From positions 260,215 to 324,214 of the forward strand of contig JODX01000004.1 of NCBI GenBank assembly GCA_000719105.1: a DNA stretch of 64,000 nt, given 5' to 3'. This DNA is from Streptomyces sclerotialus (lineage in GTDB: Bacteria; Actinomycetota; Actinomycetes; Streptomycetales; Streptomycetaceae). Below the pieces are notes generated by a model that saw only the letters and a program-made list of their open reading frames with translations, made no database searches and had not been told where the DNA came from. A program made the translations under genes and the position numbers. Positions 9,192 through 18,002 of the stretch are shown here, in pieces; position 1 is the first letter of the stretch; each line of letters opens with the position of its first letter.

Positions 9192-10340
9192 TCAGTGGTC
9201 GCTGACCGTCTCCAGTTCCACATCCGCGCGCGGGATGTCCCGGGCGTCCGCCGTCGTGGAGCGGCGCAGCGCCTCGTGCAGGCGGGACGGGGTGAGGACG
9301 CCGAGGAAACGTCCCTCTCCGGCCTCGTCGACGACGGCTATCCAGCCGGCGTCGTGCTGGAGCATCGTCGCGAAGGCCTGTTTGAGGGGAGCCCCGACCG
9401 GAAGCCACGCCTCCATGCGGCGGGCGTGCTCCCGTACCGTTCCGGTGCGCACGCGCGCGTGCTCCGCCGATATCCATCCGTGCAGGTTGTCGTCCGCGTC
9501 CAGCACCACGGCCCAGCGCGCGTCCAGTTCCCTGGGCAACGGGTCGTCGAGGTGCACCACGGGCGGCTGCTCCAGGTCGCCCTCCTCGATCGGTGTCACG
9601 GACAGCCGCTTCAGGCCCCGGTCGGCCCCGACGAAGTCGGCCACGTACTCGTTCGCGGGGGCGCCCAGCACCGCCGAGGGGGTGTCGAACTGCTCGATGC
9701 GGCCCGCCCCGTACACGGCGATCCGGTCGCCGAGCCGTACGGCCTCCTCGATGTCGTGGGTGACGAACAGGACCGTCTTGCGCACGGACTGCTGGAGTCT
9801 CAGGAACTCGGTCTGCAGCCGCTCGCGCACGACCGGGTCGACCGCGCCGAACGGTTCGTCCATGAGGAGGACCGGCGGGTCCGCGGCCAGCGCCCGGGCC
9901 ACGCCGACGCGCTGGCGCTGGCCGCCCGAGAGCTGGTCGGGGTAGCGGTCGCCGTACACGGACGGGTCGAGGCCGACCAGGTCGAGGAGTTCGGCGGCGC
10001 GCTCGCGGGCCTTCGCGCGCTTGACGCCCAGCAGGTGCGGCACGGTCGCGGTGTTGTCGAGGACGGTCCGGTGCGGGAACAGGCCGACCTGCTGGATGAC
10101 GTAGCCGATACGGCGCCGCAGCCGGACCGGGTCGACGGTGGAGATGTCCTCGCCGTCCAGCAGGATGCGGCCGCTCGTGGGTTCGATAAGCCGGTTCACC
10201 ATCTTCATGGTGGTGGTCTTTCCGCAGCCCGACGGGCCGACCAGCGTGACGAGTTCGCCCTCGGCGACCTCGAAGGAGAGGTCGTCGACGGCCGTGGTGC
10301 CGTCCGTGTACCGCTTGCTGACGTGCTCGAACCGGATCAT
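9192..10340 (-). CDS. Compatible-solute ABC transporter ATPase with CBS domains (OpuBA/OpuCA type)
   Basis: ATP-binding subunit of an osmoprotectant (glycine betaine, carnitine or choline) importer. Walker A GPSGCGKTT is at 35-43, signature LSGGQRQRVGVARAL near 132-146, Walker B LLMDEPFGAVDP just after, and a C-terminal pair of CBS-like modules (about 250-382), which in OpuA/OpuC proteins sense ionic strength or cyclic di-AMP. The ATG at 10340 has GGGGAG close upstream; the product is 382 residues. It is divergent from its permease and binding-protein partners at 10503-13015, so the 162-bp spacer holds both promoters. Confidence 0.92.
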   Translation of the reverse strand: MIRFEHVSKRYTDGTTAVDDLSFEVAEGELVTLVGPSGCGKTTTMKMVNRLIEPTSGRILLDGEDISTVDPVRLRRRIGYVIQQVGLFPHRTVLDNTATVPHLLGVKRAKARERAAELLDLVGLDPSVYGDRYPDQLSGGQRQRVGVARALAADPPVLLMDEPFGAVDPVVRERLQTEFLRLQQSVRKTVLFVTHDIEEAVRLGDRIAVYGAGRIEQFDTPSAVLGAPANEYVADFVGADRGLKRLSVTPIEEGDLEQPPVVHLDDPLPRELDARWAVVLDADDNLHGWISAEHARVRTGTVREHARRMEAWLPVGAPLKQAFATMLQHDAGWIAVVDEAGEGRFLGVLTPSRLHEALRRSTTADARDIPRADVELETVSDH

Positions 10341-10502
10341 GGCTCCCCATTGTGGCCGTGGCTGTGTGAAGACGGTGTTGCGACCGTGCGGCGGCCGGCG
10401 GCGATTGTCAGTGGCTGGGTCTAGGGTCACCGGAAAGTCAAGAACACGGCGACTGTTCGGTCCAGGCGCATGTGTTCGGCGATTCGGGGGGAGGTGCGGC
10501 AG

Positions 10503-11225
10503 GTGAGCACTCGGCGCAACTGTCTGGTGGAGAACGACTGGATCTGCGGGGAGTACGTCCGCACCCGCGGCCAGGATCTGATCGACGCGACGGCGCAGCA
10601 CCTGGGCATCACCGCCGTGTCGGTCGCCCTCGGCGTACTGGTGTCCTTCCCGCTGGCGCTGCTGGCCCGCCGGCGGCGGTCGGTGGCGGGAGCGGTCCTG
10701 GGCCTGACGACCGTGCTCTACACCGTCCCGTCGCTGGCGATGTTCTCGCTGCTGCTGCCCCTGTTCGGGCTGTCCGCCGCGCTGGTCGTCACCGGTCTGG
10801 TGCTGTACTCGCTGACGATCCTGGTGCGCAACATCCTCACCGGGCTGCAGGCCGTCCCGGAGGAGGCCGTCGAGGCCGCGCGCGGGATGGGGTACGGGAC
10901 GGTACGGCTGCTGTGGGAGGTGGAACTGCCGCTGGCGCTCCCGGCGGTGCTCGCGGGCATACGCATCGCCACGGTCTCCACGGTGGCGCTGACGACGGTG
11001 GGCGCGATCGTCGGCCACGGCGGCCTCGGCACGCTGATACTCGACGGTCTCGACAGTACCTTCAAGGCGCAGGTGCTCACGGCGTCCGTCCTGTGCGTAC
11101 TGCTCGCCGTGGCCGCCGATCTGCTGCTGCTCGGGGTGCAGCGGCTGCTCACCCCGTGGACGCGGGCGCGGCCGGAGCGCGGCCGCACACGCACCCGGAC
11201 GGCGAAGGTGGCGGAGCCGGCGTGA
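10503..11225 (+). CDS. Compatible-solute ABC transporter permease 1 (OpuBB type)
   Basis: A 240-residue inner-membrane permease with about five to six TM segments and the binding-protein-dependent transport EAA loop (EEAVEAARGMGYGTVRLLWEVELPLALPAVLAGI). The GTG start at 10503 is 7 bp after GGGGGGAGG. Its stop overlaps the next permease gene by 4 bp (GTGA). It heterodimerises, by analogy with OpuB/OpuC, with the product of 11222-11956 and is powered by the ATPase at 9192-10340. Confidence 0.92.
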   Translation: MSTRRNCLVENDWICGEYVRTRGQDLIDATAQHLGITAVSVALGVLVSFPLALLARRRRSVAGAVLGLTTVLYTVPSLAMFSLLLPLFGLSAALVVTGLVLYSLTILVRNILTGLQAVPEEAVEAARGMGYGTVRLLWEVELPLALPAVLAGIRIATVSTVALTTVGAIVGHGGLGTLILDGLDSTFKAQVLTASVLCVLLAVAADLLLLGVQRLLTPWTRARPERGRTRTRTAKVAEPA

Positions 11226-11956
11226 ACGCGATCTCGGGAGCCTGGGACTGGCTGACCACAGGGACCAACTGGCGGGGCGAGTCGGGCGTCTGGCACCGGC
11301 TCGCCGAGCATCTGTACTTCAGCGGGGTCACCCTCGCCGTCGCGTGCCTGCTGGCCCTGCCGCTCGCGCTGTGGCTCGGGCACATCGGCAGGGGCGGCGC
11401 GCTCGCGGTCAACGTCTCCAACGTCGGACGGGCCGTGCCCACGCTGGCGGTGCTGGTGCTGCTCACGCTCACCCCGCTGGGAGAGCACGGCGACCTGCCG
11501 ACGCTGATCGCGCTGGTGCTGTTCGCGGTGCCGCCGCTGCTGACCAACGCCTACCTCGGTATGCGCGAGGTGGACCGGTCGGTGGTGGAGGCGGCGCGCG
11601 GCATGGGCATGAGCGGCGGGCAGGTCTTCCGCAAGGTCGAGCTGCCGCTCGCCTATCCGCTGGTCATGACGGGGCTGCGGTCGGCGGCGGTGCAGGTGGT
11701 CGCCACGGCGACGCTGGCCGCGATGGCCGGCGAGGGCGGGCTCGGACGGATCATCACGGCCGGATTCAACCTGCAGAACACACCACAGGTGGTGGCGGGG
11801 GCCTTCCTGGTCGCGGTGCTCGCTCTGCTGGTGGAGGGGGTGCTGGTCGTGGCGGGGCGGGTATGCGATCCGTCGCCGGTCTCCCGGACGCGCCCGACGG
11901 GGCCGCGCCGCGGACGTCCGGCTTGTCGGACTTCTCGAAGTGGAAGCAATGGCTGA
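11222..11956 (+). CDS. Compatible-solute ABC transporter permease 2 (OpuBD type)
   Basis: Second permease of the OpuB-like importer, 244 residues, with an EAA loop (DRSVVEAARGMGMSGGQVFRKVELPLAYPLVMTGL) and the ATLAAMAGEGGLGRII segment typical of the family. It starts at a GTG overlapping the preceding stop codon. The C-terminal 25 residues are arginine-rich and cytoplasmic. It precedes the binding lipoprotein by 33 bp in the same direction. Confidence 0.92.
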   Translation: MNAISGAWDWLTTGTNWRGESGVWHRLAEHLYFSGVTLAVACLLALPLALWLGHIGRGGALAVNVSNVGRAVPTLAVLVLLTLTPLGEHGDLPTLIALVLFAVPPLLTNAYLGMREVDRSVVEAARGMGMSGGQVFRKVELPLAYPLVMTGLRSAAVQVVATATLAAMAGEGGLGRIITAGFNLQNTPQVVAGAFLVAVLALLVEGVLVVAGRVCDPSPVSRTRPTGPRRGRPACRTSRSGSNG

Positions 11957-11989
11957 CGGGCCTGCGACGCGGGCCTGGATCGGGGTGCG

Positions 11990-13015
11990 ATGAACAGCAG
12001 AACACGCAGCGCAGGAGCGGTCGTCAGGACGGCGGGGGCGGGCGGGCCGCGCGGCGCGCGGGGGTTGCGCCGGGCCGCGGTCGCGGCGGTGACCGCCGGA
12101 GCGCTCACCGCGGTGCTCGCGGCGTGCGGCGGGGACAGCCTGGAGGACCAGGGGTCGGACGGTGCGTCCGCCGGCGGCAAGGGCGCACTCGTGGTGGGGA
12201 CGGCCGGGTTCACCGAGGCGAAGATCCTGGGAGAGCTGTACAAGCAGATGCTGGCGGACGCGGGGTACGACGCGACCCGGCAGACCGTCGAGAACCGCGA
12301 GATCTACGCTCCCCTGCTGGAGAAGGGTTCCATCGACGTCGTCCCCGAATACGCGGCGACGCTCGCGGAATTCCTCAACGCCCGGAAGAACGGGCCGGAC
12401 GCGAAGCCGGTCGCCTCGAGCGATGTCGACGCCACGGTCGCCGCGTTGACGGAACTCGCCGAGCCGCGCGGCCTCAAGGTGCTGCCCGCCGGTGAGGCCG
12501 TCGACCAGAACGCCTTCGCGGTGAGCCGGGAATTCGCCGAGAAGCACAACCTGAAGACGCTGTCCGATCTCGGGAAGTCGGGCGTCGAGGTAAGGGTCGC
12601 GGCCGGTGACGAGTGCGAGAAGCGGCCGTTCTGCGCACCGGGCCTGGAGAAGACGTACGGCATCGACGTCACCGCGATCGACCCCAAGGGCGTCGGTACG
12701 ACCCAGGCGAAGCAGGCCGTGAAGAACGGCACCGACCATCTGGTGCTGACCACCACCACGGACGCCACGCTGGAGAACTTCGACCTCGTGCTGCTGGAGG
12801 ACGACAAGAAGCTCCAGAACGCGGACAACGTGCTCCCCGTGGTGAATGCCGAGGACGCGGGCGACCAGGAGATAGCCGACGTCCTCGGCAGGCTGACCGA
12901 CACGCTCACCACGGAGGACCTCGTGGAGCTGAACCGGAAGGTCGACGAGGAGCGCCAGAAGGAGGCCGATGTCGCGGCGGCGTATCTGGAGTCGAAGAAG
13001 TTGATCAAGAAGTAG
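11990..13015 (+). CDS. Compatible-solute-binding lipoprotein (OpuBC/ProX type)
   Basis: Extracytoplasmic substrate-binding subunit of the OpuB-like importer. A basic N-terminus and hydrophobic stretch end in the lipobox LAAC with Cys46, so the mature protein is a membrane-anchored lipoprotein. The body (VVGTAGFTEAKILGELYKQML, then ENREIYAPLLEKGSIDVVPEYAATL, and NAFAVSREFAEKHNLKTLSDL) is typical of the OpuAC family that binds quaternary amines in an aromatic cage. 341 residues. The gene ends at a hairpin terminator (13045-13102). Confidence 0.93.
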   Translation: MNSRTRSAGAVVRTAGAGGPRGARGLRRAAVAAVTAGALTAVLAACGGDSLEDQGSDGASAGGKGALVVGTAGFTEAKILGELYKQMLADAGYDATRQTVENREIYAPLLEKGSIDVVPEYAATLAEFLNARKNGPDAKPVASSDVDATVAALTELAEPRGLKVLPAGEAVDQNAFAVSREFAEKHNLKTLSDLGKSGVEVRVAAGDECEKRPFCAPGLEKTYGIDVTAIDPKGVGTTQAKQAVKNGTDHLVLTTTTDATLENFDLVLLEDDKKLQNADNVLPVVNAEDAGDQEIADVLGRLTDTLTTEDLVELNRKVDEERQKEADVAAAYLESKKLIKK

Positions 13016-13044
13016 GGCTCGACCGGGGAAGTGAGGGGACTTGA

Positions 13045-13102
13045 CCGGGAAGTGAGGGGAGAGGGTCTTCCCTCCTCTCGTTTTCCGTCCCTCACTTCCC
13101 GG
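13045..13102 (+). terminator. Hairpin after the OpuB operon
   Basis: A perfect 14-bp inverted repeat, CCGGGAAGTGAGGG at 13045-13058 and its complement at 13089-13102, with a 30-nt loop that contains CTCGTTTTCC. A direct near-copy of the left arm occurs at 13024-13037. The strength of the stem and its place 30 bp past the stop codon mark it as the transcription end of the transporter operon. Confidence 0.75.
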
Positions 13103-13177
13103 AGCGGTTCTCGAAGCTCTTTTCCGGACACTTGCCGCTTCCGCCGATGCCGTCGCAAGGGCTCCCGTTATGAACTT

Positions 13178-13189
13178 GTAAGCGCTTAC
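13178..13189. promoter_or_regulatory. Operator-like palindrome GTAAGCGCTTAC
   Basis: A perfect 12-bp palindrome in the spacer 124 bp ahead of the coiled-coil gene at 13313. With flanking bases it reads TGTAAGCGCTTACG, matching the cre/LacI-family operator pattern TGNAANCGNTNNCA in all but the final base. It is a plausible binding site for a LacI/GalR-type repressor; which gene it controls is unknown. Confidence 0.5.
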
Positions 13190-13312
13190 GGGAACCAATC
13201 CGTGCAGCTTGGCGTACTTGTCGATGCCTGGGGCAGTGCGGTGGCCCTGAGGTGGCTGTGTTTTTACCTCGCAGTGCTTCATGATTCGCCTACGCGCGGT
13301 AAGTTTCTGGCC

Positions 13313-14692
13313 ATGCCACGTGGACGTCATCGCCATTCACCGCCCTTGCACAGGCTGCTCCCTCCTTCGGCGATCGCCGGCGTCTCGGTCGTCTGCGCCC
13401 TGGGGCCCTGGCTGTTCTCGGAGGCGTACCTGCTCCGCGGGCTGGCCGCGGGCGCCGCGGTGACGGCGGTCGTGGGCGCGGTCGTCATGCGCCGCTGGGA
13501 CCTTCAGGCGGGCAAACGCGTCGCGGAACTCACCCGCGCGCGGGCGAGCGACGAGTGGCGGTTCGAGGAGCAGGTCGCCGAGCTGGAGTCCGACCTGGAG
13601 GAGTCGCGCGAGCTGCGCCACCGGCTGGAGGAGAAGCTGCGCGCCAAGCGGGCCGAACTGGCGGGTCTGCGCAACGAGCACGCGGCCCTGCTGCGCCGGT
13701 ACGCCACCGCGGAGTCGGAGCGCGCGAGCGCCCTGGAGGGACGCCGGCTGCTGGCCATAGAGACGTCGTCGACTCCCGCGCCGGCGCTTGCGCTGCCGGC
13801 GGGCGGGTCGGCGGTCGAGGAAGCGGTTCCGGCCCTGGAGCCCGCTCCGGCGGCCTCCGGCGCGGACGAGCCCGCGAGCGGCGTCGAGGGTGCGGACGCC
13901 GGCGAACGGTCCACCGAAGCGGAGGCGACTGCGGAGGCGGCGGCGAAGACGGCGGCGCCCGGGGTCTTCTCCCCGGCCGGTTCCGCGCTCTTCCTGCGCG
14001 CCAACTCCGCGCTGAACCGAATCGGCAGCAGGAGCGGCTCCGCGAAGGCCGCGGGCGCCCTGCAGGCGGCGGCGAACGCGGAGACGCAGGCGAACACGGA
14101 GAAGGCGGCCGACGAAGCCGAGGAAGGGCGCTCCGAGGAACAGCCTGAGGCAGTGGACGGTCACGGACCCACGGCGGCCGGTGAGCCCGTACCCGCAGAC
14201 TCGCCCGCCGGGGCAGAGCCCTCGGCGCCTTCCGAGTCCCCGGAGTTCTCGGAGTCGCCGGAGCCCTTCAAGGCCCCCGATAGCGCGCAGCCCTCCGGCC
14301 CCACGGCCACCACGACCGGCGACGGCTCCATCGCCTCCGAGGAGGCCTCCTCCCCGTCGGCGCCCGCGCTGCCGGACCGTTCCTCCGGGCACTTCACGGT
14401 GCCGACCGCGGTGGCCGTCGTACCGGGGTCCCCCCGTCGGCGCCCGGCCGTGGAGGGCGGGTTCGACTTCTTCGGTACGCAGAAGAACGCGGCCGCCGTC
14501 GAGTCCGAGCGCAACGAGGACCTGGCGGACGTGGGCGGCGAGGAGGTGCTCGCACTCCACAAGGGGGAGGGCGAGCCCGAGTTCAAGCCCGCGGACGGGA
14601 ACGCGCAGGGCGTCGGCCAGGTCATCGACCTGACGGCCCACGACGAGACCGAGCGGATCAACCTCCAGGGGCTGCGCAGCGCGGTGTCCTGA
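13313..14692 (+). CDS. Membrane-anchored coiled-coil protein with long acidic low-complexity tail
   Basis: A 459-residue protein. Two hydrophobic segments near the N-terminus (about 18-32 and 40-60) are followed by a charged heptad-patterned coiled coil (about 68-145, with FEEQVAELESDLEESRELRHRLEEK), then a long Ala/Glu/Pro/Ser-rich disordered tail. The last 90 residues look more ordered, with GGFDFFGTQK and VIDLTAHDETERINLQ. No enzymatic motif is visible; I recognise it only as a conserved Streptomyces type. The ATG at 13313 lacks a Shine-Dalgarno but has TAAGTT seven bases upstream, pointing to a leaderless transcript. Confidence 0.8.
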   Translation: MPRGRHRHSPPLHRLLPPSAIAGVSVVCALGPWLFSEAYLLRGLAAGAAVTAVVGAVVMRRWDLQAGKRVAELTRARASDEWRFEEQVAELESDLEESRELRHRLEEKLRAKRAELAGLRNEHAALLRRYATAESERASALEGRRLLAIETSSTPAPALALPAGGSAVEEAVPALEPAPAASGADEPASGVEGADAGERSTEAEATAEAAAKTAAPGVFSPAGSALFLRANSALNRIGSRSGSAKAAGALQAAANAETQANTEKAADEAEEGRSEEQPEAVDGHGPTAAGEPVPADSPAGAEPSAPSESPEFSESPEPFKAPDSAQPSGPTATTTGDGSIASEEASSPSAPALPDRSSGHFTVPTAVAVVPGSPRRRPAVEGGFDFFGTQKNAAAVESERNEDLADVGGEEVLALHKGEGEPEFKPADGNAQGVGQVIDLTAHDETERINLQGLRSAVS

Positions 14693-14803
14693 CCCGCTGG
14701 ACCTACGGATGTACGAACCGAGGGGCGGCCGCACACCACGCGGCCGCCCCTCGTCGTCGTCCGTGCGCCACCCCCAGAACCACCCGGCACCCCAGCGCGG
14801 GAG

Positions 14804-16234
14804 TCACGCCATCCAGCGGTCCGGCCGCGCCTCCCCGCGCCCCGTGCGTGACCGGTCCGCCTGGGCGTGCAGCAGTTCCACCGCCTCGTCCGCGTCCCGC
14901 AGCCGGGCGGTCACCGTCTTGTTGGCGCCGGTGTCCACGTGGACGTCCGCGAGGCCCTTGAACCGCTCCCAGGGCCCCTGCGCCAGCCGGACGCTCTGCA
15001 CCTTCGCGTGCGGCACCAGCGCGACGCTCCGCCGCAGCAGCCCGTGCCGGGCCACGAACACGCGGTCGGTCACGGCGAGGCCGTAGCCGCGCCACCAGAA
15101 CGGGACGCACCACCGGGCGCGCCGCGGCGGACGTATCAGCGCCGGCGGCACGGCCACCCCGGGCAGCACGCGCGCGATCACCGACTCGGCCATCTCCCGC
15201 GGAGCGACCGGCACCAGCACCGAGTTCGACGAGCCCGCCACGTCCAGCTCCACCCGCACCCACCCTTTCCCGCTCTCGGCTCCGCTCGAGCGGGGGGACC
15301 CCCATCGCCGCCACAGCAGCGGTTCGACGATCCGTACGGTCTGCACCCGACCGGGCGGCACCGTCTCGTGCGCGCGGTCGAGGAGACCATGGTCGATCCG
15401 CAACCCGTCCGGCGACTCGCCCACCGTCCAGCCGTACTCCCCGACGAACCGCCCCACGCTGCTCGCGCCCGCCGCGCCGAGCAGCGGCAGTGCCACCGCG
15501 AGCACCGTCCACAGGCTGTGGGTGGCCAGCCACAGCAGCGGCGGTACCACGACGGCGGCGGCCAGGCTGCCCCAGGTGGCGCCGCTGAGGAGGATCGACA
15601 CCGCGAGGACGCCCGCCGGGACGTGCAGCAGCGGCCGTACCGGGGCCTCGCCCACCTCGTGCGCGGTCTCGGGCGCGAAACCGGCGGCGCGGGCGAGGAG
15701 TTCGGCCCGCAGGGCGCGGGCGTGCGCCTCGCCCAGATAGGCGAGTTCGTCCTTCTTGTCCGTCCCGATGACGTCGAGTTTGAGTTTGGCGACACCCACG
15801 ACCCGGGCCAGCAGAGGCCGGGTCACGTCGACGGCCTGAATCCTTTCCAGCCGAATGTGCGCCGTCCGCCGGAAGACCAGGCCGGTGCGGATGCGCAGCT
15901 CCGTGCCGGTCACCGAGAAGTGGGTGAACCACCAGGTCAGGAAGCCGTACAGGGCGGCGGCCGGGAGCAGCACGGCCAGCCCGAGGAGCAGGGAGGTCGT
16001 GGTCAGCCTGGTGAGCTGGCGCTGGGCCTGGTCGGGGTCGTGCACCGCCCAGCCGATGAGCACGGCGACCGGCGCCCAGGCCCGCCGCAGGGGCGTCACG
16101 GGGTGCAGCCGGTGCTCGACCACCGTTTCACCCGTCGCCTCTTCGCCCGTCGCCTCTACACCCGCTGCGTCCGCGCGCGCGGGGTCACCGTTTCCCGCGG
16201 GCAGGGCCGACGGCGTGCCCGGCGGCGTGTTCAC
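14804..16234 (-). CDS. Bacterial PH-domain membrane protein, large subunit (YdbT-like)
   Basis: A 476-residue protein with paired hydrophobic hairpins and repeated bacterial PH-like (bPH2) modules, seen as FRRTAHIRLERIQAVDVTRPLL and later HGLLRRSVALVPHAKVQSVRLAQGP. B. subtilis YdbS/YdbT have this two-gene arrangement and contribute to resistance to certain antimicrobial peptides; the molecular activity is unknown. It begins with an ATG overlapping the stop codon of the smaller bPH2 gene (ATGA), so the two are translationally coupled and probably form a membrane complex. Confidence 0.85.
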   Translation of the reverse strand: MNTPPGTPSALPAGNGDPARADAAGVEATGEEATGETVVEHRLHPVTPLRRAWAPVAVLIGWAVHDPDQAQRQLTRLTTTSLLLGLAVLLPAAALYGFLTWWFTHFSVTGTELRIRTGLVFRRTAHIRLERIQAVDVTRPLLARVVGVAKLKLDVIGTDKKDELAYLGEAHARALRAELLARAAGFAPETAHEVGEAPVRPLLHVPAGVLAVSILLSGATWGSLAAAVVVPPLLWLATHSLWTVLAVALPLLGAAGASSVGRFVGEYGWTVGESPDGLRIDHGLLDRAHETVPPGRVQTVRIVEPLLWRRWGSPRSSGAESGKGWVRVELDVAGSSNSVLVPVAPREMAESVIARVLPGVAVPPALIRPPRRARWCVPFWWRGYGLAVTDRVFVARHGLLRRSVALVPHAKVQSVRLAQGPWERFKGLADVHVDTGANKTVTARLRDADEAVELLHAQADRSRTGRGEARPDRWMA

Positions 16235-16785
16235 AGGCCCGCCGATCGTGCCTCGCCCAGCTCGGTGAGCCGGTCACGCAAACGTTCCGCCTCCGCCGGG
16301 TCGAGCCCCGGGATGCGCGCGTCCGTGGCCGCGGCGGCCGTGTGGAGCTGTACGCCGGCCAGCCCGAAGTGCCGCTCCACCGGCCCGGACGTCACCTCGA
16401 CCAACTGCATGCGCCCGTACGGCACGACGGTCTCCTCGCGCCACAGCACACCCCGGCTGATCAGCAGGTCGTCCGCGCGTTCGGCGTAGCGCCACGAGAG
16501 CCAGTTACGGCCGAGCATCGGCCAGCCCCACAGCAGCAGCCCCAGCGGCAGCAGGGCGAACACCGCCCAGCCGGGCCCGGCCAGCAGCCCCGGCACCAGG
16601 GCCGCGGCGACGGTCAGCGGCACCAGCCACACCACCAGCAGCAGCCGTCGCATCCGCAGCAGTCCGCGCGGCAGCCCGGTCCAGACCGGCTCGTCACGCG
16701 ATGGCGCGGAGCCCGTCACCCCGCCCCACCCGGCCGCACCGCCCTCAGCGGCGTGTCCCGCGTCGTCCATGGTCCCCGTCTCCAT
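16231..16785 (-). CDS. Bacterial PH-domain membrane protein, small subunit (YdbS-like)
   Basis: A 184-residue partner of the preceding gene: Gly/Ala-rich N-terminus, two membrane segments (about 45-65 and 70-90), then one bPH2 module with [40 protein letters not shown]. The pattern matches the YdbS family. The ATG at 16785 has TAGGCT at 16792-16797, six bases upstream, so a leaderless start is likely; ATG 16755 is an alternative. It is divergent from nuoD, whose start is only 31 bp away. Confidence 0.85.
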   Translation of the reverse strand: METGTMDDAGHAAEGGAAGWGGVTGSAPSRDEPVWTGLPRGLLRMRRLLLVVWLVPLTVAAALVPGLLAGPGWAVFALLPLGLLLWGWPMLGRNWLSWRYAERADDLLISRGVLWREETVVPYGRMQLVEVTSGPVERHFGLAGVQLHTAAAATDARIPGLDPAEAERLRDRLTELGEARSAGL

Positions 16786-16816
16786 TCCGCAAGCCTATGT
16801 ACGAGAGACTGTTCCC

Positions 16817-17968
16817 ATGACTCCCACGACGGAGACCACGGTCGGTATCGGCGGCGCGGCCGAGAGCACGGACATGGTGCTCAACATCGGGCCCCAGCAC
16901 CCGTCCACGCACGGGGTCCTGCGGCTGAGGCTCGTGCTCGACGGCGAGCGCATCCAGCACGCGGAGCCGGTGATCGGCTATATGCACCGCGGCGCCGAGA
17001 AGCTGTTCGAGGCGCGTGACTACCGTCAGATCATCATGCTCGCCAACCGTCACGACTGGCTCTCCGCGTTCTCGAACGAGCTGGGCGTGGTCCTCGCCGT
17101 GGAGCGCATGCTCGGCATGGAGGTGCCGGAGCGGGCGGTGTGGCTGCGCACCCTGCTCGCCGAGCTGAACCGGGTGCTCAACCACCTGATGTTCCTGGGT
17201 TCGTACCCGCTGGAGCTCGGGGGCATCACCCCGATGTTCCATGCGTTCCGGGAGCGCGAGGAGCTCCAGAACGTCATGGAGGAGATCTCCGGCGGGCGCA
17301 TGCACTACATGTTCAACCGCGTGGGCGGCCTCAAGGAGGACCTCCCCGCCGGATGGCCCTCCCGCGCGCGGGGGGCGGTCGCCGCGGTGCGCTCGCGGAT
17401 GGGCGTCTTCGACGACCTGGTGCTCGGCAACGAGATCTTCCGGGGGCGTACGCGGGGCGTCGGCGTCCTCTCCGCGGAGGCGGTGCACGCGTACGGGGTG
17501 AGCGGGCCGATCGCCCGTGCCTCCGGGGTCGACTTCGACCTGCGGCGCGACGAGCCGTACCTCGCGTACGGCGAGCTGACGGACACCCTCAGGGTCGTCA
17601 CCCGGCAGGAGGGCGACTGCCTGGCCCGCTTCGAGTGCCTGCTGGAGCAGACCCACAACGCGCTCGACCTCGCGGACGCCTGCCTCGACCGGCTCGCCGA
17701 CCTGCCGCCCGGCCCGGTCAACCAGCGCCTCCCCAAGGTGCTCAAGGCACCCGAGGGCCACACCTACGCCTGGACCGAGAACCCGCTCGGCATCAATGGC
17801 TACTACCTGGTCAGCAAGGGCGAGAAGACGCCGTACCGGCTGAAGCTGCGTTCGGCCTCGTACAACAACATCCAGGCGCTGACGGAGCTCCTGCCGGGGA
17901 CGCTCGTCGCGGACATGGTGGCGATCCTGGGATCGCTGTTCTTCGTGGTCGGAGACATCGACAAGTAG
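16817..17968 (+). CDS. Stand-alone NADH-quinone oxidoreductase subunit D (NuoD paralogue)
   Basis: A 383-residue member of the complex I 49-kDa subunit family, which lies beside the N2 iron-sulfur cluster and helps form the quinone site. Conserved blocks are GPQHPSTHG (25-33), [10 protein letters not shown] (56-65), [24 protein letters not shown] and the C-terminal [17 protein letters not shown]. No other nuo gene is nearby, so this is not part of a nuo operon; Streptomyces carry such an isolated paralogue in addition to the operon copy. The ATG at 16817 has a weak GAGAG upstream. It is convergent with a NDUFAF7-type methyltransferase 34 bp away. Confidence 0.9.
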   Translation: MTPTTETTVGIGGAAESTDMVLNIGPQHPSTHGVLRLRLVLDGERIQHAEPVIGYMHRGAEKLFEARDYRQIIMLANRHDWLSAFSNELGVVLAVERMLGMEVPERAVWLRTLLAELNRVLNHLMFLGSYPLELGGITPMFHAFREREELQNVMEEISGGRMHYMFNRVGGLKEDLPAGWPSRARGAVAAVRSRMGVFDDLVLGNEIFRGRTRGVGVLSAEAVHAYGVSGPIARASGVDFDLRRDEPYLAYGELTDTLRVVTRQEGDCLARFECLLEQTHNALDLADACLDRLADLPPGPVNQRLPKVLKAPEGHTYAWTENPLGINGYYLVSKGEKTPYRLKLRSASYNNIQALTELLPGTLVADMVAILGSLFFVVGDIDK

Positions 17969-18002
17969 CGACAAGCAGGCCGTGGGCGGCGGGCCGGGCG
18001 CG

